Program-made: the position numbers and the translations under genes
NCBI RefSeq assembly: GCF_020880995.1
Contig: NZ_JAJISD010000001.1
Coordinates: forward strand, 186,001 to 250,000
Source: Reyranella aquatilis
GTDB taxonomy: Bacteria; Pseudomonadota; Alphaproteobacteria; Reyranellales; Reyranellaceae
Direction: 5' to 3'
DNA length: 64,000 nt
The notes under the pieces: model-generated
Told to the model about the DNA's origin: nothing
The model's database searches: none
The model's input: the letters and a program-made list of their open reading frames with translations, nothing else
Part shown: in pieces, positions 10,317-19,422 of the stretch
Numbering within the stretch: position 1 is the first letter of the stretch
Layout of the letters: every line of letters starts with the position of its first letter

Positions 10317-11066
10317 TCAGTGGTAGCGGCGATAGAGGCCGGCGAGACGACCCTGGATCTTGACCCGGTCGGGCCCGAAGATGCGGGTCTCGTAGGCGGC
10401 GTTGGCGGGTTCGAGCGCGATCGACGCGCCCTTCTTGCGCAGCCGCTTCAGGGTCGCTTCGGTATCGTCGATCAGGGCCACGACGATCTCGCCGCTCTCG
10501 GCGGTGTCGGAACTCCGGATAATAGCGATGTCGCCGTTCTGGATGCCGGCCTCGACCATCGAATCGCCCTGGACCTCGAGGCAGTAGTGGGCGCCTGAGC
10601 CCAGCAGCGAGACGGGCACGTCGACGGTCGTGGAATTGTCGCGCAGCGCCTCGATCGGCGTACCGGCGGCGATCCGGCCATAGAGCGGCAGGCTGAGTGC
10701 CTGCGCCTCGTTGGCGGCCTGGATGGCGCCGGCCAGCGGCACGCGGTCGGCGCGCACGATCTGAGGCACGAAGCCTTCGCGGGTTTCGGAGAAGCCGGCG
10801 CGACGAGCGTCGGCCAGCAGGGGGGTGACGTTGGGAGCCGGCATTGCCGCGCTCTCCGGCAGCTTCACGACCTGCAGCGCGCGCGCCCGATGGGGCAGCC
10901 GGCGCAGGAAGCCGCGCTCCTCGAGCCCGGTGATCAGGCGGTGAATGCCCGACTTCGACTTGAGCCGCAGCGCTTCCTTCATCTCGTCGAAGGAGGGCGA
11001 CACACCGTCGTCGTTGAGCCGCTTGTTGATGAACAGGAGCAGTTCGTTTTGCTTGCGGGTTAGCAC
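10317..11066 (-). CDS. lexA: LexA SOS repressor/autoprotease
   Basis: A 249-residue repressor of the DNA-damage response. The N-terminal winged helix (residues 1-65, [12 protein letters not shown] onward) is followed by a long linker and an S24 peptidase domain with the cleavage bond Ala134-Gly135 in [10 protein letters not shown], nucleophile Ser169 in VQGDSM and general base Lys207 in EATLKRL. The start is GTG 11066, 6 bases after GGGGAGAA; the upstream ATG would add 19 residues unlike the family. Its promoter at 11124-11152 contains an SOS box, indicating autoregulation. Confidence 0.97.
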   Translation of the reverse strand: MLTRKQNELLLFINKRLNDDGVSPSFDEMKEALRLKSKSGIHRLITGLEERGFLRRLPHRARALQVVKLPESAAMPAPNVTPLLADARRAGFSETREGFVPQIVRADRVPLAGAIQAANEAQALSLPLYGRIAAGTPIEALRDNSTTVDVPVSLLGSGAHYCLEVQGDSMVEAGIQNGDIAIIRSSDTAESGEIVVALIDDTEATLKRLRKKGASIALEPANAAYETRIFGPDRVKIQGRLAGLYRRYH

Positions 11067-11098
11067 CGTCTTCTCCCCAGAACGCCTACCGGATTTAG

Positions 11099-11152
11099 GA
11101 ACAAATCCTGAAACCCGGCACATGTTCTAGTTTAGTTCCTGTTCTGGGTCAA
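11099..11152 (-). promoter_or_regulatory. lexA promoter with SOS boxes
   Basis: On the minus strand, -35 TTGACC (11152-11147), a 17-base spacer and -10 TAGAAC (11129-11124) form a good sigma-70 promoter. A perfect direct repeat GAAC-N7-GAAC (11138-11124; GTTC-N7-GTTC on the plus strand) overlaps the -10 element and spacer. This is the alphaproteobacterial LexA operator. A second, imperfect copy GAAC-N7-GAAA (11099-11113, plus-strand reading) lies just downstream, near the expected transcription start. LexA binding here would block its own transcription. Confidence 0.88.
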
Positions 11153-11193
11153 GTTTTCCCGGATTTGCGGTGCATCACACGGCGCCATCGTCG

Positions 11194-12366
11194 TCAGGGT
11201 GAGCCTCGAAGAACGGCCGGCAGGACGAACCCATTGAGGATTGCCGACGGGATGACCGCCTGCAGCGGGCTCCCACCCTGGCCGCTCCCGTAGTGGCCGG
11301 CGGTGATGGCGAGCACCAGGTCGAGCGCCGGCACGATGTAGAGGCGCTGCCCGCCCAAGCCGAACGCCGCGGTCCAGGTGAGTTCGTGTCCGCGGCTGAA
11401 GCTTCGGCCCAGCCACCATTGATAACCGTAGAAGTACAGACCTTCGCCATTGATCCGGGGCGTGGCCGACTCGGCCGCCCAGCCCGGCGGGAGCACGCGC
11501 CGGCCGTTCCACTGTCCGTCGGTCAGCATGATCTGGCCTAGCTTGAGCATGTCACGCGGCCGCAAACGCAGGCCTCCGGCCGCGCCCAGTTGGTGACTGA
11601 CGCCCATCTCGTCCCAGTCGAAGTCGAGAACCTGGAGCGGGACGAAGAGCTTCTCGCGTGCATAGTCGTTCAGCGACCGACCGGTGCCCTTGGCCAATGC
11701 CGCCGCCAGCAGCGCCGTGGCGCCGCCGTTGTATGCGTAGACAGTGCCCGGCGCCGCGGCCATCGGCTGGGACAGCAGGTAGCGGAAAGGGTCGGTCGCC
11801 TCGACCAGGCCGTACTCGTTGCTGAGCGGATCGGCGTATCCTCGGCTCTCGTCCCATTTCAGCCCGGCCGACATGGTGAGCAGGTCGCGGAAGGTGATGC
11901 GCCGCTTCTCCGGTGTCGCCAAGTCGCCGTATTGCGGGAAAGTGTCGAACACCGACGAGTCCAGCGTCGGGAACCTGCCCTCGGCCAATGCGATGCCGAT
12001 CAGCAGCGAGGTGACGCTCTTGGAGACCGAGCGCATGTCATGCTTCACATCGGCCGCGAATCGCACGATGCCCAGGGGGCGTGCCATGCGCTCGTCGACG
12101 CCGGCGTAATAGCGCTCCATCACCAGCTTGCCGTGGCGTGCGATCAGCACTGCGTGGACGTTCCGTCCGGGCCACTGCGAAATGAACGCGTCGAGGCCGC
12201 ACAAGGCCTTTGCGTCCATCGCGACGTCCGCCGGTGCGGCCACCGCCCAGCCGTCTGCGAGCGACGCCGGCGTGCCACATTCCCTTGGCTCCTGGGCGCT
12301 CGCCGGCGCCGCCATAGCGGCGAGCGCAAAGGCGGCCATGATGATCGTGCGCTGGATATACCTCAT
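11194..12366 (-). CDS. Serine hydrolase, beta-lactamase class C / DD-peptidase family
   Basis: A 390-residue exported protein: signal peptide to about residue 24 (AAMAAPASAQ), then a beta-lactamase fold with SxxK as Ser113-Val-Ser-Lys116 (RSVSKSVTSLLIG) and the YxN motif as YAYN near residue 208. The third motif is HELTW rather than KTG, so it is more likely an esterase or peptidase than an antibiotic-destroying enzyme. Its ATG overlaps the stop of the upstream hydroxylase by four bases (ATGA, 12363-12366), so the two are translationally coupled. It ends 128 bases before lexA. Confidence 0.88.
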   Translation of the reverse strand: MRYIQRTIIMAAFALAAMAAPASAQEPRECGTPASLADGWAVAAPADVAMDAKALCGLDAFISQWPGRNVHAVLIARHGKLVMERYYAGVDERMARPLGIVRFAADVKHDMRSVSKSVTSLLIGIALAEGRFPTLDSSVFDTFPQYGDLATPEKRRITFRDLLTMSAGLKWDESRGYADPLSNEYGLVEATDPFRYLLSQPMAAAPGTVYAYNGGATALLAAALAKGTGRSLNDYAREKLFVPLQVLDFDWDEMGVSHQLGAAGGLRLRPRDMLKLGQIMLTDGQWNGRRVLPPGWAAESATPRINGEGLYFYGYQWWLGRSFSRGHELTWTAAFGLGGQRLYIVPALDLVLAITAGHYGSGQGGSPLQAVIPSAILNGFVLPAVLRGSP

Positions 12367-13244
12367 AAAACACCGGGGGCGCTGCGCGTCGGAACGATCG
12401 TCGCGGATTCCCGGGGCCGCCAGCCCGGGGGACCGAACAGATAGCCCAAACCCTCGCGCCAGGAGCGGGCGGCGCGCAGATCGCTCACGAGGTTGATCCA
12501 CTCGTGGAACGCGATCCGGATCGGATTGTGGGAGATCAGCGGCTTCACGAGCCCGTAGCGGCAGGGCAGGTCGGCGCGTTCGCCAACGAAGGTGCCGAAC
12601 AGTCGGTCGAAGACGATCAGCGCGCCGCCGTAGTTGGCGTCGATATAGTCGTAATTGGAGGCGTGGTGGACGCGGTGGTGGGAGGGTGTGTTGAGCACGT
12701 ATTCCAGCCACCCCAGCTTGGGCACCCATTCGGTGTGCAGCCAGAACTGATAGAGCAGGTTGAGGGCCAGGGCGGCGAAGACGGCCTTTGGGGCGAAGCC
12801 CAGCCAGATCATGGGCACGAAGAAGACGGCGTTGCCGGCAATCCTGCCGGTCCAGCCGAAGCGATAGGCAATGCCAAGATTGAAATCTTTCGGAGAGTGA
12901 TGCACGGCATGCGTCGCCCAGAACCAGCGCACCCGATGAGCGGCGCGATGATACCAGTAGTAACAGAACTCCTGTCCCAGGAAGAGCAAGGCGAAGCTGG
13001 CCACACCGTTCAGAGGGACTGTCGTCAGCCGATGCTGCCAGGCGAACTCGATGAAGGGCGCGGCGAGGCTGATGCCCACAAATGTATAGACGAGATACTC
13101 CCGAACCAGCACGTCGGTGAGCGACGCTGCGAAGGACAGCCAGTCGTAGCGACGCCGGGCGACGAAGGTCAGGATCAGGCCTTCGAGGCTGGCCAGGGCG
13201 ATGACCGCGGGCAGGGACCAGGTGAGAAGGGTGGACAGCGTCAT
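12363..13244 (-). CDS. Sterol desaturase / fatty-acid hydroxylase family membrane protein
   Basis: A 293-residue integral membrane di-iron oxygenase. The eight-histidine pattern is complete: HRAAH at 99-103, HAVHH at 112-116 and HHRVHH after a further hydrophobic pair. Four or so transmembrane helices flank the motifs. Family members hydroxylate or desaturate lipids, sterols or carotenoids; the substrate here is unknown. ATG 13244 was chosen because the first helix starts directly after it. It is coupled to the downstream serine hydrolase and lies 52 bases behind a membrane AraC regulator, which suggests one regulated lipid-modifying unit. Confidence 0.9.
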   Translation of the reverse strand: MTLSTLLTWSLPAVIALASLEGLILTFVARRRYDWLSFAASLTDVLVREYLVYTFVGISLAAPFIEFAWQHRLTTVPLNGVASFALLFLGQEFCYYWYHRAAHRVRWFWATHAVHHSPKDFNLGIAYRFGWTGRIAGNAVFFVPMIWLGFAPKAVFAALALNLLYQFWLHTEWVPKLGWLEYVLNTPSHHRVHHASNYDYIDANYGGALIVFDRLFGTFVGERADLPCRYGLVKPLISHNPIRIAFHEWINLVSDLRAARSWREGLGYLFGPPGWRPRESATIVPTRSAPGVL

Positions 13245-13296
13245 GGACGGGCCTTTGCGGAGGGTGATGCGGGGGCAGATTGCGTCCCGTCCTCCG

Positions 13297-14388
13297 TCAG
13301 GTCTCGCCGGTTTCAGCACTCCGTTGGCCGTTTCCTTGAATCGGCCAGTCATTTCGCGATTCGGCCTGCTTGCGATAGGCCGTCGGCGTCATGCCGGTAT
13401 GCGCCTTGAAGGCGCGGTTGAAGGGACCGATCGACTGGAATCCCGAATCGAGCGCGATGGTCAGGATCGGGACGCCCGCCTGCCCGGTATCGGCCAGGGC
13501 CGCCATGGCCTCGGCCAGACGGTAGCCGTTTACGAAGCTGCTGAAGTTGCGATGGCCGAGTCGTTGATTGATCAACCGGCGCAGCCGGTACTCGGGCACA
13601 TCCAGCGCGGCGACCAGCAGGTTTAGTCCAAACCCTTCCTGACGATAGATCTTCTCGTCCTCCATCAGCTGGCGCAGGCGGCCCAGGAGGACGTCCTCCT
13701 GGGTGTCGACGGCAGCGCCGGAGGACGGCGCATCGTCGGGCGCCGGCGGGCGGGTCTCGATCGGCGAGGGCTCGAATATGGAGCGGGCGGCCCGCAGGCC
13801 GACCATGGCAAAGGCAACGGCGAGAGCGGCCAGGATCGACGCCTCGACTGTCCGGCTGGTCGGGTCGAGGGGCTGGCCGCGGCCCAGCATGTTCATGAGC
13901 AGGACACCGCCTGCGTAAAGAACCGCCAGACCCACCAGCACGGGGCGTAGGCGGCGGCGGCGCTCCACGAGATCGTCGCGCAGGCCGGCCAGTACGCGCC
14001 AGGCGGTGAGGAGCACGAACGACAGTCCGATCAGGTCTTCCGCCGTGGCCATCCAGGGGCGCCACTGAAAGATGCCCACAATGCCGACGATCGGCAGAAG
14101 CGCCCACGCCGCCGCGTCCCGCCAGGAGGGACGGAAATCATCGACGAACTGAGCGCCCGCCCAGATCCACAGCAGCGCTGGCGTGCCCATCGCCACTAGC
14201 ATGACCGGCCACAGCCAGGGTGAACGGGCGCCAGTGACCGACAGAACAGCGGTGGCTGCCACGCTGAGCGCGAGCAGACCGCCGAAAGGTCCCGTCGTCA
14301 TGTGCCGCCGGTCGCGCAGCAGCAACAGGCCCGTCACGAGCAGGATTGCCGCGGTTCCGCTCTTGAGAACGAGTTCGACGGGCGGCAT
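13297..14388 (-). CDS. AraC-family regulator with N-terminal membrane domain
   Basis: A 363-residue protein. Residues 1 to about 205 hold six or seven hydrophobic helices; a short proline-rich linker follows (PSPIETRPPAPDD). The C-terminal 100 residues form the double helix-turn-helix with the signature ALDSGFQSIGPFNRAFKAHTG. It is therefore a membrane-anchored one-component sensor. It precedes the hydroxylase and serine hydrolase genes on the same strand (gap 52 bases) and probably controls them. The signal is unknown; a lipid or membrane state is plausible given the target genes. Confidence 0.9.
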   Translation of the reverse strand: MPPVELVLKSGTAAILLVTGLLLLRDRRHMTTGPFGGLLALSVAATAVLSVTGARSPWLWPVMLVAMGTPALLWIWAGAQFVDDFRPSWRDAAAWALLPIVGIVGIFQWRPWMATAEDLIGLSFVLLTAWRVLAGLRDDLVERRRRLRPVLVGLAVLYAGGVLLMNMLGRGQPLDPTSRTVEASILAALAVAFAMVGLRAARSIFEPSPIETRPPAPDDAPSSGAAVDTQEDVLLGRLRQLMEDEKIYRQEGFGLNLLVAALDVPEYRLRRLINQRLGHRNFSSFVNGYRLAEAMAALADTGQAGVPILTIALDSGFQSIGPFNRAFKAHTGMTPTAYRKQAESRNDWPIQGNGQRSAETGET

Positions 14389-14417
14389 CGCTCGATTCGC
14401 TTTTCGAGCCGCCTGGC

Positions 14418-15632
14418 TCAGTACCCGCCCGGCAGGCCGTGGAGATCGACCACCTGTACCGTGTCGCCCGCCTCGCGCGCGGGGTCATGGGGCGGGCGGA
14501 TCATTAGCCCGTCGCAAGCCGCCAGCACGGAAAGCATCGAACTGTCCTGCACCGGGTGGGGATCGACGGTGAGGGTGCCGTCGGCGTCGCGGCCGAGGCG
14601 CGAGCGGACATAGTCCTCGCGCTGGTCGTTCTGCTTCACGTCGACGGCGAGGCGGGCGGGGACGGTGCGCACAAGGTCGCCCGGTTGGCCGAGCATCCGC
14701 TCCATCGCGGGCTTCAGGAACAGGAGCGCGCACACCATCGTGGAGACGGGATTGCCCGGCAGGCCGAGTACGCGGGCGCGGTCGCGCGCGGCAAACATCA
14801 GCGGCTTGCCGGGGCGCATGGCGATCTTCCAGAAGTCCATGTCGAAGCGCTGCGCCTTGAGCGCGGCCTGGACGAGATCATGGTCGCCCACCGAGGCGCC
14901 GCCCAGGGTGATCAGCAGCTCGTGCTGCGCGCCGGCTTCGATCCTGCTTTCGATCAGCTTCGCGTCATCTCGCGCGATGTCGAAGACAGTGGGCTCGCCG
15001 CCCCAGCCGCGCACCAGCGCCGCGACGGCGATGCCAGAGGACGAGACGATCTGGTTCCGGCCGACCGGCTCTCCCGGCATGACGAGTTCGTCGCCCGTGG
15101 AGAGGATCGCGACACGCGGTTTGCGGTAGACCGAGAGCCAGGGGTGGTTCATGGCCGCCGCCAGCGCCACGTCGCGCGTAGTCAGCGTGCGACCCGCCGC
15201 CAGCGGCGTATCGCCCGCGCTGAAGTCGAGGCCCGCCTTGCGGATGTGACGCCCCACGCGCGGTGCCTCGAGGATGGTGATTCTCGGCCCGTCTGCCTTG
15301 GTGTCTTCCTGGATCACGATCGAATCGGCGCCCATCGGCAGCGGGCCGCCGGTGAAGATACGCACGGTCTCGCCCGGCTGCAGCGCCCTGTCGTAGGACC
15401 CGCCGGCCGGCGCCTGGCCCACCAGCGTGAGGGTCGTCGGGGCGGCCGGCACATCGGCGGCGCGCACGGCATAGCCATCCATGGCCGAAAGATCGGCCGG
15501 CGGCTGCGTCAGGCGGGCTTGCGGCGACGCGGCCAGGACACGCCCGGCCGCATCGGCGACCGACACCATTTCGGACGGCAGGGCCTCGAAGGCGGCGATC
15601 ACGCGGGCGTGGGCGTCACGAACGGAGAGCAT
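14418..15632 (-). CDS. moeA: Molybdopterin molybdenumtransferase MoeA
   Basis: A 404-residue cytoplasmic enzyme that inserts molybdate into adenylylated molybdopterin. Family motifs are present in order: LSAMDGYAVR near residues 48-57, the MoaB/Mog-like domain with ILSTGDELV and GGASVGDHD, and LPGNPVSTM. The C-terminal domain IV is intact. In alphaproteobacteria it normally follows moaC in the trpCD-moaC-moeA-lexA block, as here; a palindromic repeat of about 75 bases (15645-15717) fills the gap to moaC. Confidence 0.96.
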   Translation of the reverse strand: MLSVRDAHARVIAAFEALPSEMVSVADAAGRVLAASPQARLTQPPADLSAMDGYAVRAADVPAAPTTLTLVGQAPAGGSYDRALQPGETVRIFTGGPLPMGADSIVIQEDTKADGPRITILEAPRVGRHIRKAGLDFSAGDTPLAAGRTLTTRDVALAAAMNHPWLSVYRKPRVAILSTGDELVMPGEPVGRNQIVSSSGIAVAALVRGWGGEPTVFDIARDDAKLIESRIEAGAQHELLITLGGASVGDHDLVQAALKAQRFDMDFWKIAMRPGKPLMFAARDRARVLGLPGNPVSTMVCALLFLKPAMERMLGQPGDLVRTVPARLAVDVKQNDQREDYVRSRLGRDADGTLTVDPHPVQDSSMLSVLAACDGLMIRPPHDPAREAGDTVQVVDLHGLPGGY

Positions 15633-15644
15633 GGCGTTGCCTCA

Positions 15645-15720
15645 TCGGAGCGCGCCACTCCAGTGGCGCTCAGTGGAGCGTCGAATGGCGAAGATATGAG
15701 CGCAACTGGAGTTGCGCGCG
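15645..15720. repeat. Palindromic repeat element between moaC and moeA
   Basis: Two hairpins: 15653-15668 has arms CGCCACT/AGTGGCG around CC, and 15700-15717 has perfect 8-base arms (GCGCAACT/AGTTGCGC) around GG. The first, with its leading TCGGAGCGCG, recurs nearly exactly at 61431-61455 beside an unrelated gene, so it is a dispersed REP-like element rather than a gene-specific site. In the moaC-moeA transcript it could form stable stems. Confidence 0.7.
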
Positions 15721-15730
15721 CCCAAGAGCC

Positions 15731-16234
15731 TCACGCGTCCCACGTCCCCGATTTGCCGCCGGACTTGTGGAGGAGCTTCACCTCGGAGATCACCATGCCA
15801 CGGTCGACCGCCTTGCACATGTCATAGACGGTGAGCGCGGCGACGGCGGCCGCCGTCAGCGCTTCCATCTCGACGCCGGTGCGGCCCTTCAGTTTGCAGG
15901 TCGCCTCGATGTCGACGGCCTTGCGCCGGGGGGCGAGCGACAGCTTCACGTCGACCGACGACAGCGACAGCGGATGGCAGAGGGGGATCAGGTCGGGCGT
16001 CTTCTTCGCTGCCATGATGCCCGCGAGCTGGGCCACCGCCAGCACGTCGCCCTTCTTGGCCTTCTTGTCCCGGATCAGTTTGAGCGTCGCGGCCTGCATG
16101 GTGACGGTGGCGCGCGCCACGGCGATGCGTTCGGTGATCTCCTTGTCACCGACATCGACCATGCGGGCGTTGCCGCCCTCGTCGAAATGGGTGAGCGCCG
16201 CGCCGTTCTTCGGCCTTGTGCCGTCTCGCTTCAT
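15731..16234 (-). CDS. moaC: Cyclic pyranopterin monophosphate synthase MoaC
   Basis: A 167-residue enzyme of the first step of molybdenum cofactor synthesis, converting the MoaA product to cyclic pyranopterin monophosphate. Recognised from [19 protein letters not shown] at the N-terminus, IPLCHPL (active-site His), GVEMEALTA and [11 protein letters not shown] (catalytic Asp), and the C-terminal KSGGKSG. Its ATG overlaps the trpC stop (ATGA at 16231-16234), so it is translationally coupled to the trp genes. Length is typical. Confidence 0.96.
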   Translation of the reverse strand: MKRDGTRPKNGAALTHFDEGGNARMVDVGDKEITERIAVARATVTMQAATLKLIRDKKAKKGDVLAVAQLAGIMAAKKTPDLIPLCHPLSLSSVDVKLSLAPRRKAVDIEATCKLKGRTGVEMEALTAAAVAALTVYDMCKAVDRGMVISEVKLLHKSGGKSGTWDA

Positions 16235-17031
16235 GCAGCCTCGCGCACCAGGATCTCGCGCACCGCCGCTTCGACGTCGGGCTTGCGCATGAAGCTCTCG
16301 CCGATCAGGAACGCCGAGGCGCCGACCTTGGCCATGCGTGCGAGATCGGCGGGCGAGCCGAGGCCGCTTTCGGCCACCAGCACGCGGTCCTTCGGCACCA
16401 ACGGCGCCAGCTTTTCGGTGGTCGCGAGATCGACCGCGAGGGTCTTGAGATTGCGGTTGTTCACGCCGATCAGGTCGGCATCGACCTTGAGCGCGCGCTC
16501 CAGTTCCTCGCCGTCATGCACCTCGACCAGCACGTCCATGCCCCACTTGTGCGCAAGCTTCGCCAGTTCGGCGGCAAGCGCGTCGTCGAGGCAGGCCATG
16601 ATCAGCAGGATGCAGTCGGCGCCGAGCGCACGCGCCTCCGGCACCTGGTAGGGATCGATCATGAAATCCTTGCGCAGCACCGGCAGCTTCACCGCCGCGC
16701 GCGCCTGCGTCAGGAACTCGTCCTTGCCCTGGAAGTAGGGCTCGTCGGTCAGGATCGAGAGGCAGGTCGCGCCACCACGCTCGTAGGAGCGGGCGAGGGA
16801 GGGTGGATCGAAGTCGGGCCGGATCAGACCTTTGCTGGGTGAGGCCTTCTTGATCTCGGCGATCAGGCCATAGCGGCCTTCGGCGATCGTGGACTTGAGC
16901 GCCCTGGCGAAGCCGCGCGGCGAATCGGTATCGCGGGCCAGGTTCTCGATGACCCTGAGCGGGCGCTGCGAGATGCGCCCGGCCACATGGCGCTTCTTGT
17001 CGGCAACGATCTTGTCGAGCGTGTCGCTCAT
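16231..17031 (-). CDS. trpC: Indole-3-glycerol-phosphate synthase
   Basis: A 266-residue TIM-barrel enzyme closing the indole ring in tryptophan synthesis. Motifs: [14 protein letters not shown] (catalytic Lys), the [12 protein letters not shown] strand, [13 protein letters not shown] and [12 protein letters not shown] (phosphate binding). ATG 17031 was chosen because it overlaps the trpD stop in an ATGA; a TTG two codons upstream is also in frame but less likely. The trpD-trpC-moaC chain is joined by two four-base overlaps. Confidence 0.96.
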   Translation of the reverse strand: MSDTLDKIVADKKRHVAGRISQRPLRVIENLARDTDSPRGFARALKSTIAEGRYGLIAEIKKASPSKGLIRPDFDPPSLARSYERGGATCLSILTDEPYFQGKDEFLTQARAAVKLPVLRKDFMIDPYQVPEARALGADCILLIMACLDDALAAELAKLAHKWGMDVLVEVHDGEELERALKVDADLIGVNNRNLKTLAVDLATTEKLAPLVPKDRVLVAESGLGSPADLARMAKVGASAFLIGESFMRKPDVEAAVREILVREAA

Positions 17032-18053
17032 GCGCAAATCCTCTTCAATGTCGCCAGCGCTTCGCGAGCCTTGCCGCTGTCGATCGACTGGGCGGCCATG
17101 GCGGCGCCCTCCTTGAGATCCCGTGCCTTGCCCGCGACCATGATCGCGGCAGCGCTGTTCAGGAGAACGATGTCGCGGAAGGCGTTCTTCTCCCCGCCCA
17201 GCAGGGCGTGGATCGCCTGGGCGTTGTGCGCGGCATCGCCACCCTTCAGCTGGTCGAGCGTGGCGCGCTTCACGCCGATTTCTTCCGGGGCGATCTCGAT
17301 CTCGGTCACCTTGCCGTTTTCCAGCGAAGCAGCCCAGCTCGCGGTCGTCGTGGTGAGTTCGTCCATGCCGTCCTGGCCGTTCACGACCAGCGCGCGTTGG
17401 AGGCCCAGCTGGCCCAGCGCCTCGGCGACGGGCCTGAGCCAGCGGCGATCGAACACACCCACGAGCTGGCGCGTGACCAGGGCAGGGTTCGACATCGGGC
17501 CCAGCAGATTGAAGATCGTGCGCGAGGGCGCCAGCTCGACCCGGGGGCCGGCGACGTTGCGCATGGCGCTGTGGTGGCGCGGCGCCATCAGGAAGCAGAC
17601 CTTGGCCTCGACCAGCGCCTTCTCGAGCGCCTCGATCGGCACTTCGAGGCCGATGCCGAGTGCCGACAGCACGTCGGCCGCGCCGGACTTGGACGTGAAG
17701 GCCCGGTTGCCGTGCTTGGCGACCGGGATGCCGGCGCCGGCCACGACGAAGGCCGAGCAGGAGGAGACGTTGTAGGTGCCGTGGTGGTCGCCGCCGGTGC
17801 CCACGATGTCGATGGTGCCCTCGGGCGCCCTGACCCTCAGGACCTTGGCCCGGAGCGCCCGCGACCCGCCGGCTAGTTCCGCGGCCGTCTCGCCGCGCAC
17901 CTTCAGGCCCATCAGGAAGGCCCCCATCTGGGCCGGGGTCGCGTCGCCCGAGGTCATGATGTCGAAGGCGCGCTCCGCCTCGTCGATGCCGAGGGTCTCG
18001 CCGTTGCCCACCTTGGCCAGAAGGCCGCGAAAATCGTTGATGTCGCCGCTCAC
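17028..18053 (-). CDS. trpD: Anthranilate phosphoribosyltransferase
   Basis: A 341-residue enzyme transferring phosphoribose to anthranilate. The PRPP-binding DIVGTGGDHHGTYNVSS region, KHGNRAFTSKSGAADVL, and the anthranilate-site APRHHSAMRNV are all recognisable. The second glycine-loop position is His-His where many homologues have Gly-Ser or Gly-Ala. It is coupled to trpC by an ATGA overlap. Upstream, trpG is not adjacent: a metallochaperone on the other strand and a Bug receptor intervene, so its promoter is probably separate from that of trpG. Confidence 0.95.
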   Translation of the reverse strand: MSGDINDFRGLLAKVGNGETLGIDEAERAFDIMTSGDATPAQMGAFLMGLKVRGETAAELAGGSRALRAKVLRVRAPEGTIDIVGTGGDHHGTYNVSSCSAFVVAGAGIPVAKHGNRAFTSKSGAADVLSALGIGLEVPIEALEKALVEAKVCFLMAPRHHSAMRNVAGPRVELAPSRTIFNLLGPMSNPALVTRQLVGVFDRRWLRPVAEALGQLGLQRALVVNGQDGMDELTTTTASWAASLENGKVTEIEIAPEEIGVKRATLDQLKGGDAAHNAQAIHALLGGEKNAFRDIVLLNSAAAIMVAGKARDLKEGAAMAAQSIDSGKAREALATLKRICA

Positions 18054-18111
18054 CAGAACCCCGTACTTTTGCCTCTTGCCGGTTCGGCCGGCGGGCGCGA
18101 AGCTATATCAC

Positions 18112-18312
18112 ATGGCACAAGAACTCATCCTCAAGGTCACTGGCATGGATTGCGACGGCTGCGTAAAGGCCGTCACCCGGGCCGCCACCGGCGCGGGCAC
18201 CGCGCCTCTCTCGGTCGATCTCAAGAGCGGGGAGATGCGTCTTCCGGAGGGCGCCGACGTCCCGGCGATCACCAAGGCGATCCAGCGGGCCGGTTTCGGC
18301 ATAGCCCCCTGA
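18112..18312 (+). CDS. Small heavy-metal-associated (HMA) domain protein, putative copper chaperone
   Basis: A 66-residue stand-alone HMA domain with the metal-binding MxCxxC as GMDCDGCVKAV at residues 10-20. Family members carry Cu(I) or related soft metals to ATPases or enzymes. The ATG at 18112 follows TATATCAC with no clear Shine-Dalgarno. It is divergent from trpD (58-base gap), on the opposite strand to the surrounding trp genes, with no copper ATPase nearby in the window. The fold is clear; the metal and partner are not. Confidence 0.82.
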   Translation: MAQELILKVTGMDCDGCVKAVTRAATGAGTAPLSVDLKSGEMRLPEGADVPAITKAIQRAGFGIAP

Positions 18313-18421
18313 ACGGCGGGTCCGCGGATCCAGCCGCCCGAACTGTGGCCGGATTTAGGTAAGAAATCAGCCATAATAGGCTGATATTAAAAGAAGAATT
18401 TGGTCATCGAGTCGCCGGCGG

Positions 18422-19402
18422 CTACTCGATCTTGATGCCTGCGTCCTGAATGATCTTGCGCCACTTCATGTTCTCTATGGCGATATAGGCCTCGAATTCC
18501 TGCCGGGATTCCTTGGCCGGGACAAAGGACAGGCTCTTCATCTTCTCCAGCACCTCGGGATCGGTGAGGATGCGCATGACCTCGGCACTGAGCTTGTCGA
18601 GGATGGGCTCAGGAGTCTTCGCGGGCGCCGAGAGGCCGATCCAGCCCACGGCGACGACGCCCTGGAGGCCCTGCTCAGCGACGGTCGGCACGTCGGGCAG
18701 GAAGGGCGAGCGGCGCTGGTCGGCGATGCCGATGGCCTTCACCTTGCCGGACCTCACCGGCCCGACCGCGCCCGGCACCGCATCGGACAGGAGCTGGATG
18801 TCGCCGCTCTGCAGCGCGAGCTGGGCCTCGGCATTGCCCTTGAACGGCACGTGCGTGAGCTTGATGCCGGCCGCGCTCTTCAGCATTTCGACCGCGAGAT
18901 GGCTGGCCGAGCCGTTGCCCGAGGAACCGTAGTTGAGGTCCGCGCCGGACTTGGCCTTGGCCACCAGATCGGCCACCGAATCGATCCCGCTCTTCAGGCT
19001 GGTCATCAGCACCTGCGGCGTCAGGCCGATGTTGGCGATCGGCGCGAAGTCCTTCTGCGGATCGTACGGCAGCTTCGGGTAGAGCGCGGGACTGATCCCG
19101 TGGGTGGAGATCGTCACCATAAGCAGCGTGTAGCCGTCGGGCGTCGCCTTGGCTGCGACATCGGCCCCGATCTGGCCGCCCGCGCCGGGCCGGTTCTCCG
19201 CAATCACCTGCTGTCCCAGCGCCTTGGTGAGCTGGTCCGCCATCATGCGCGCCAGGATGTCGGTCGCCTGGCCGGCCGGGAAGGGGACGATGATGCGGAT
19301 CGGCTTGGCCGGCCACGCGGTTTGCGCGAAGCCCGTGGACGGTGTGAGCGAAGACGCGGCGGTCGCCGCCAGCGAGAGGAAAAGCGTGCGGCGATCGATC
19401 AT
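18422..19402 (-). CDS. Bug/TctC-family tripartite tricarboxylate-type solute receptor (first of three)
   Basis: A 326-residue periplasmic binding protein. Signal peptide to about residue 26 (STGFAQ), then WPAKPIRIIVPFPAGQATDILARMM, the pyrophosphate-like loop of the family, and the standard GYTLLMVT and YGSSGNGSASHL motifs. Ligands of relatives are carboxylates such as citrate, terephthalate or nicotinate; none can be assigned here. No TctA/TctB membrane subunits are nearby. It sits between trpG and trpD, only 20 bases after the trpG start region's end gene order would allow (trpG stop 19423 is just upstream), interrupting the usual trpG-trpD pair. Confidence 0.92.
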   Translation of the reverse strand: MIDRRTLFLSLAATAASSLTPSTGFAQTAWPAKPIRIIVPFPAGQATDILARMMADQLTKALGQQVIAENRPGAGGQIGADVAAKATPDGYTLLMVTISTHGISPALYPKLPYDPQKDFAPIANIGLTPQVLMTSLKSGIDSVADLVAKAKSGADLNYGSSGNGSASHLAVEMLKSAAGIKLTHVPFKGNAEAQLALQSGDIQLLSDAVPGAVGPVRSGKVKAIGIADQRRSPFLPDVPTVAEQGLQGVVAVGWIGLSAPAKTPEPILDKLSAEVMRILTDPEVLEKMKSLSFVPAKESRQEFEAYIAIENMKWRKIIQDAGIKIE

Positions 19403-19422
19403 GGCGTTTCCTTTTGGGCGGC

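Noticed and set aside
18104-18112. TATATC just before the HMA start as the -10 of a leaderless promoter
   Set aside because: No -35 at an acceptable distance; evidence too weak to list as a promoter.
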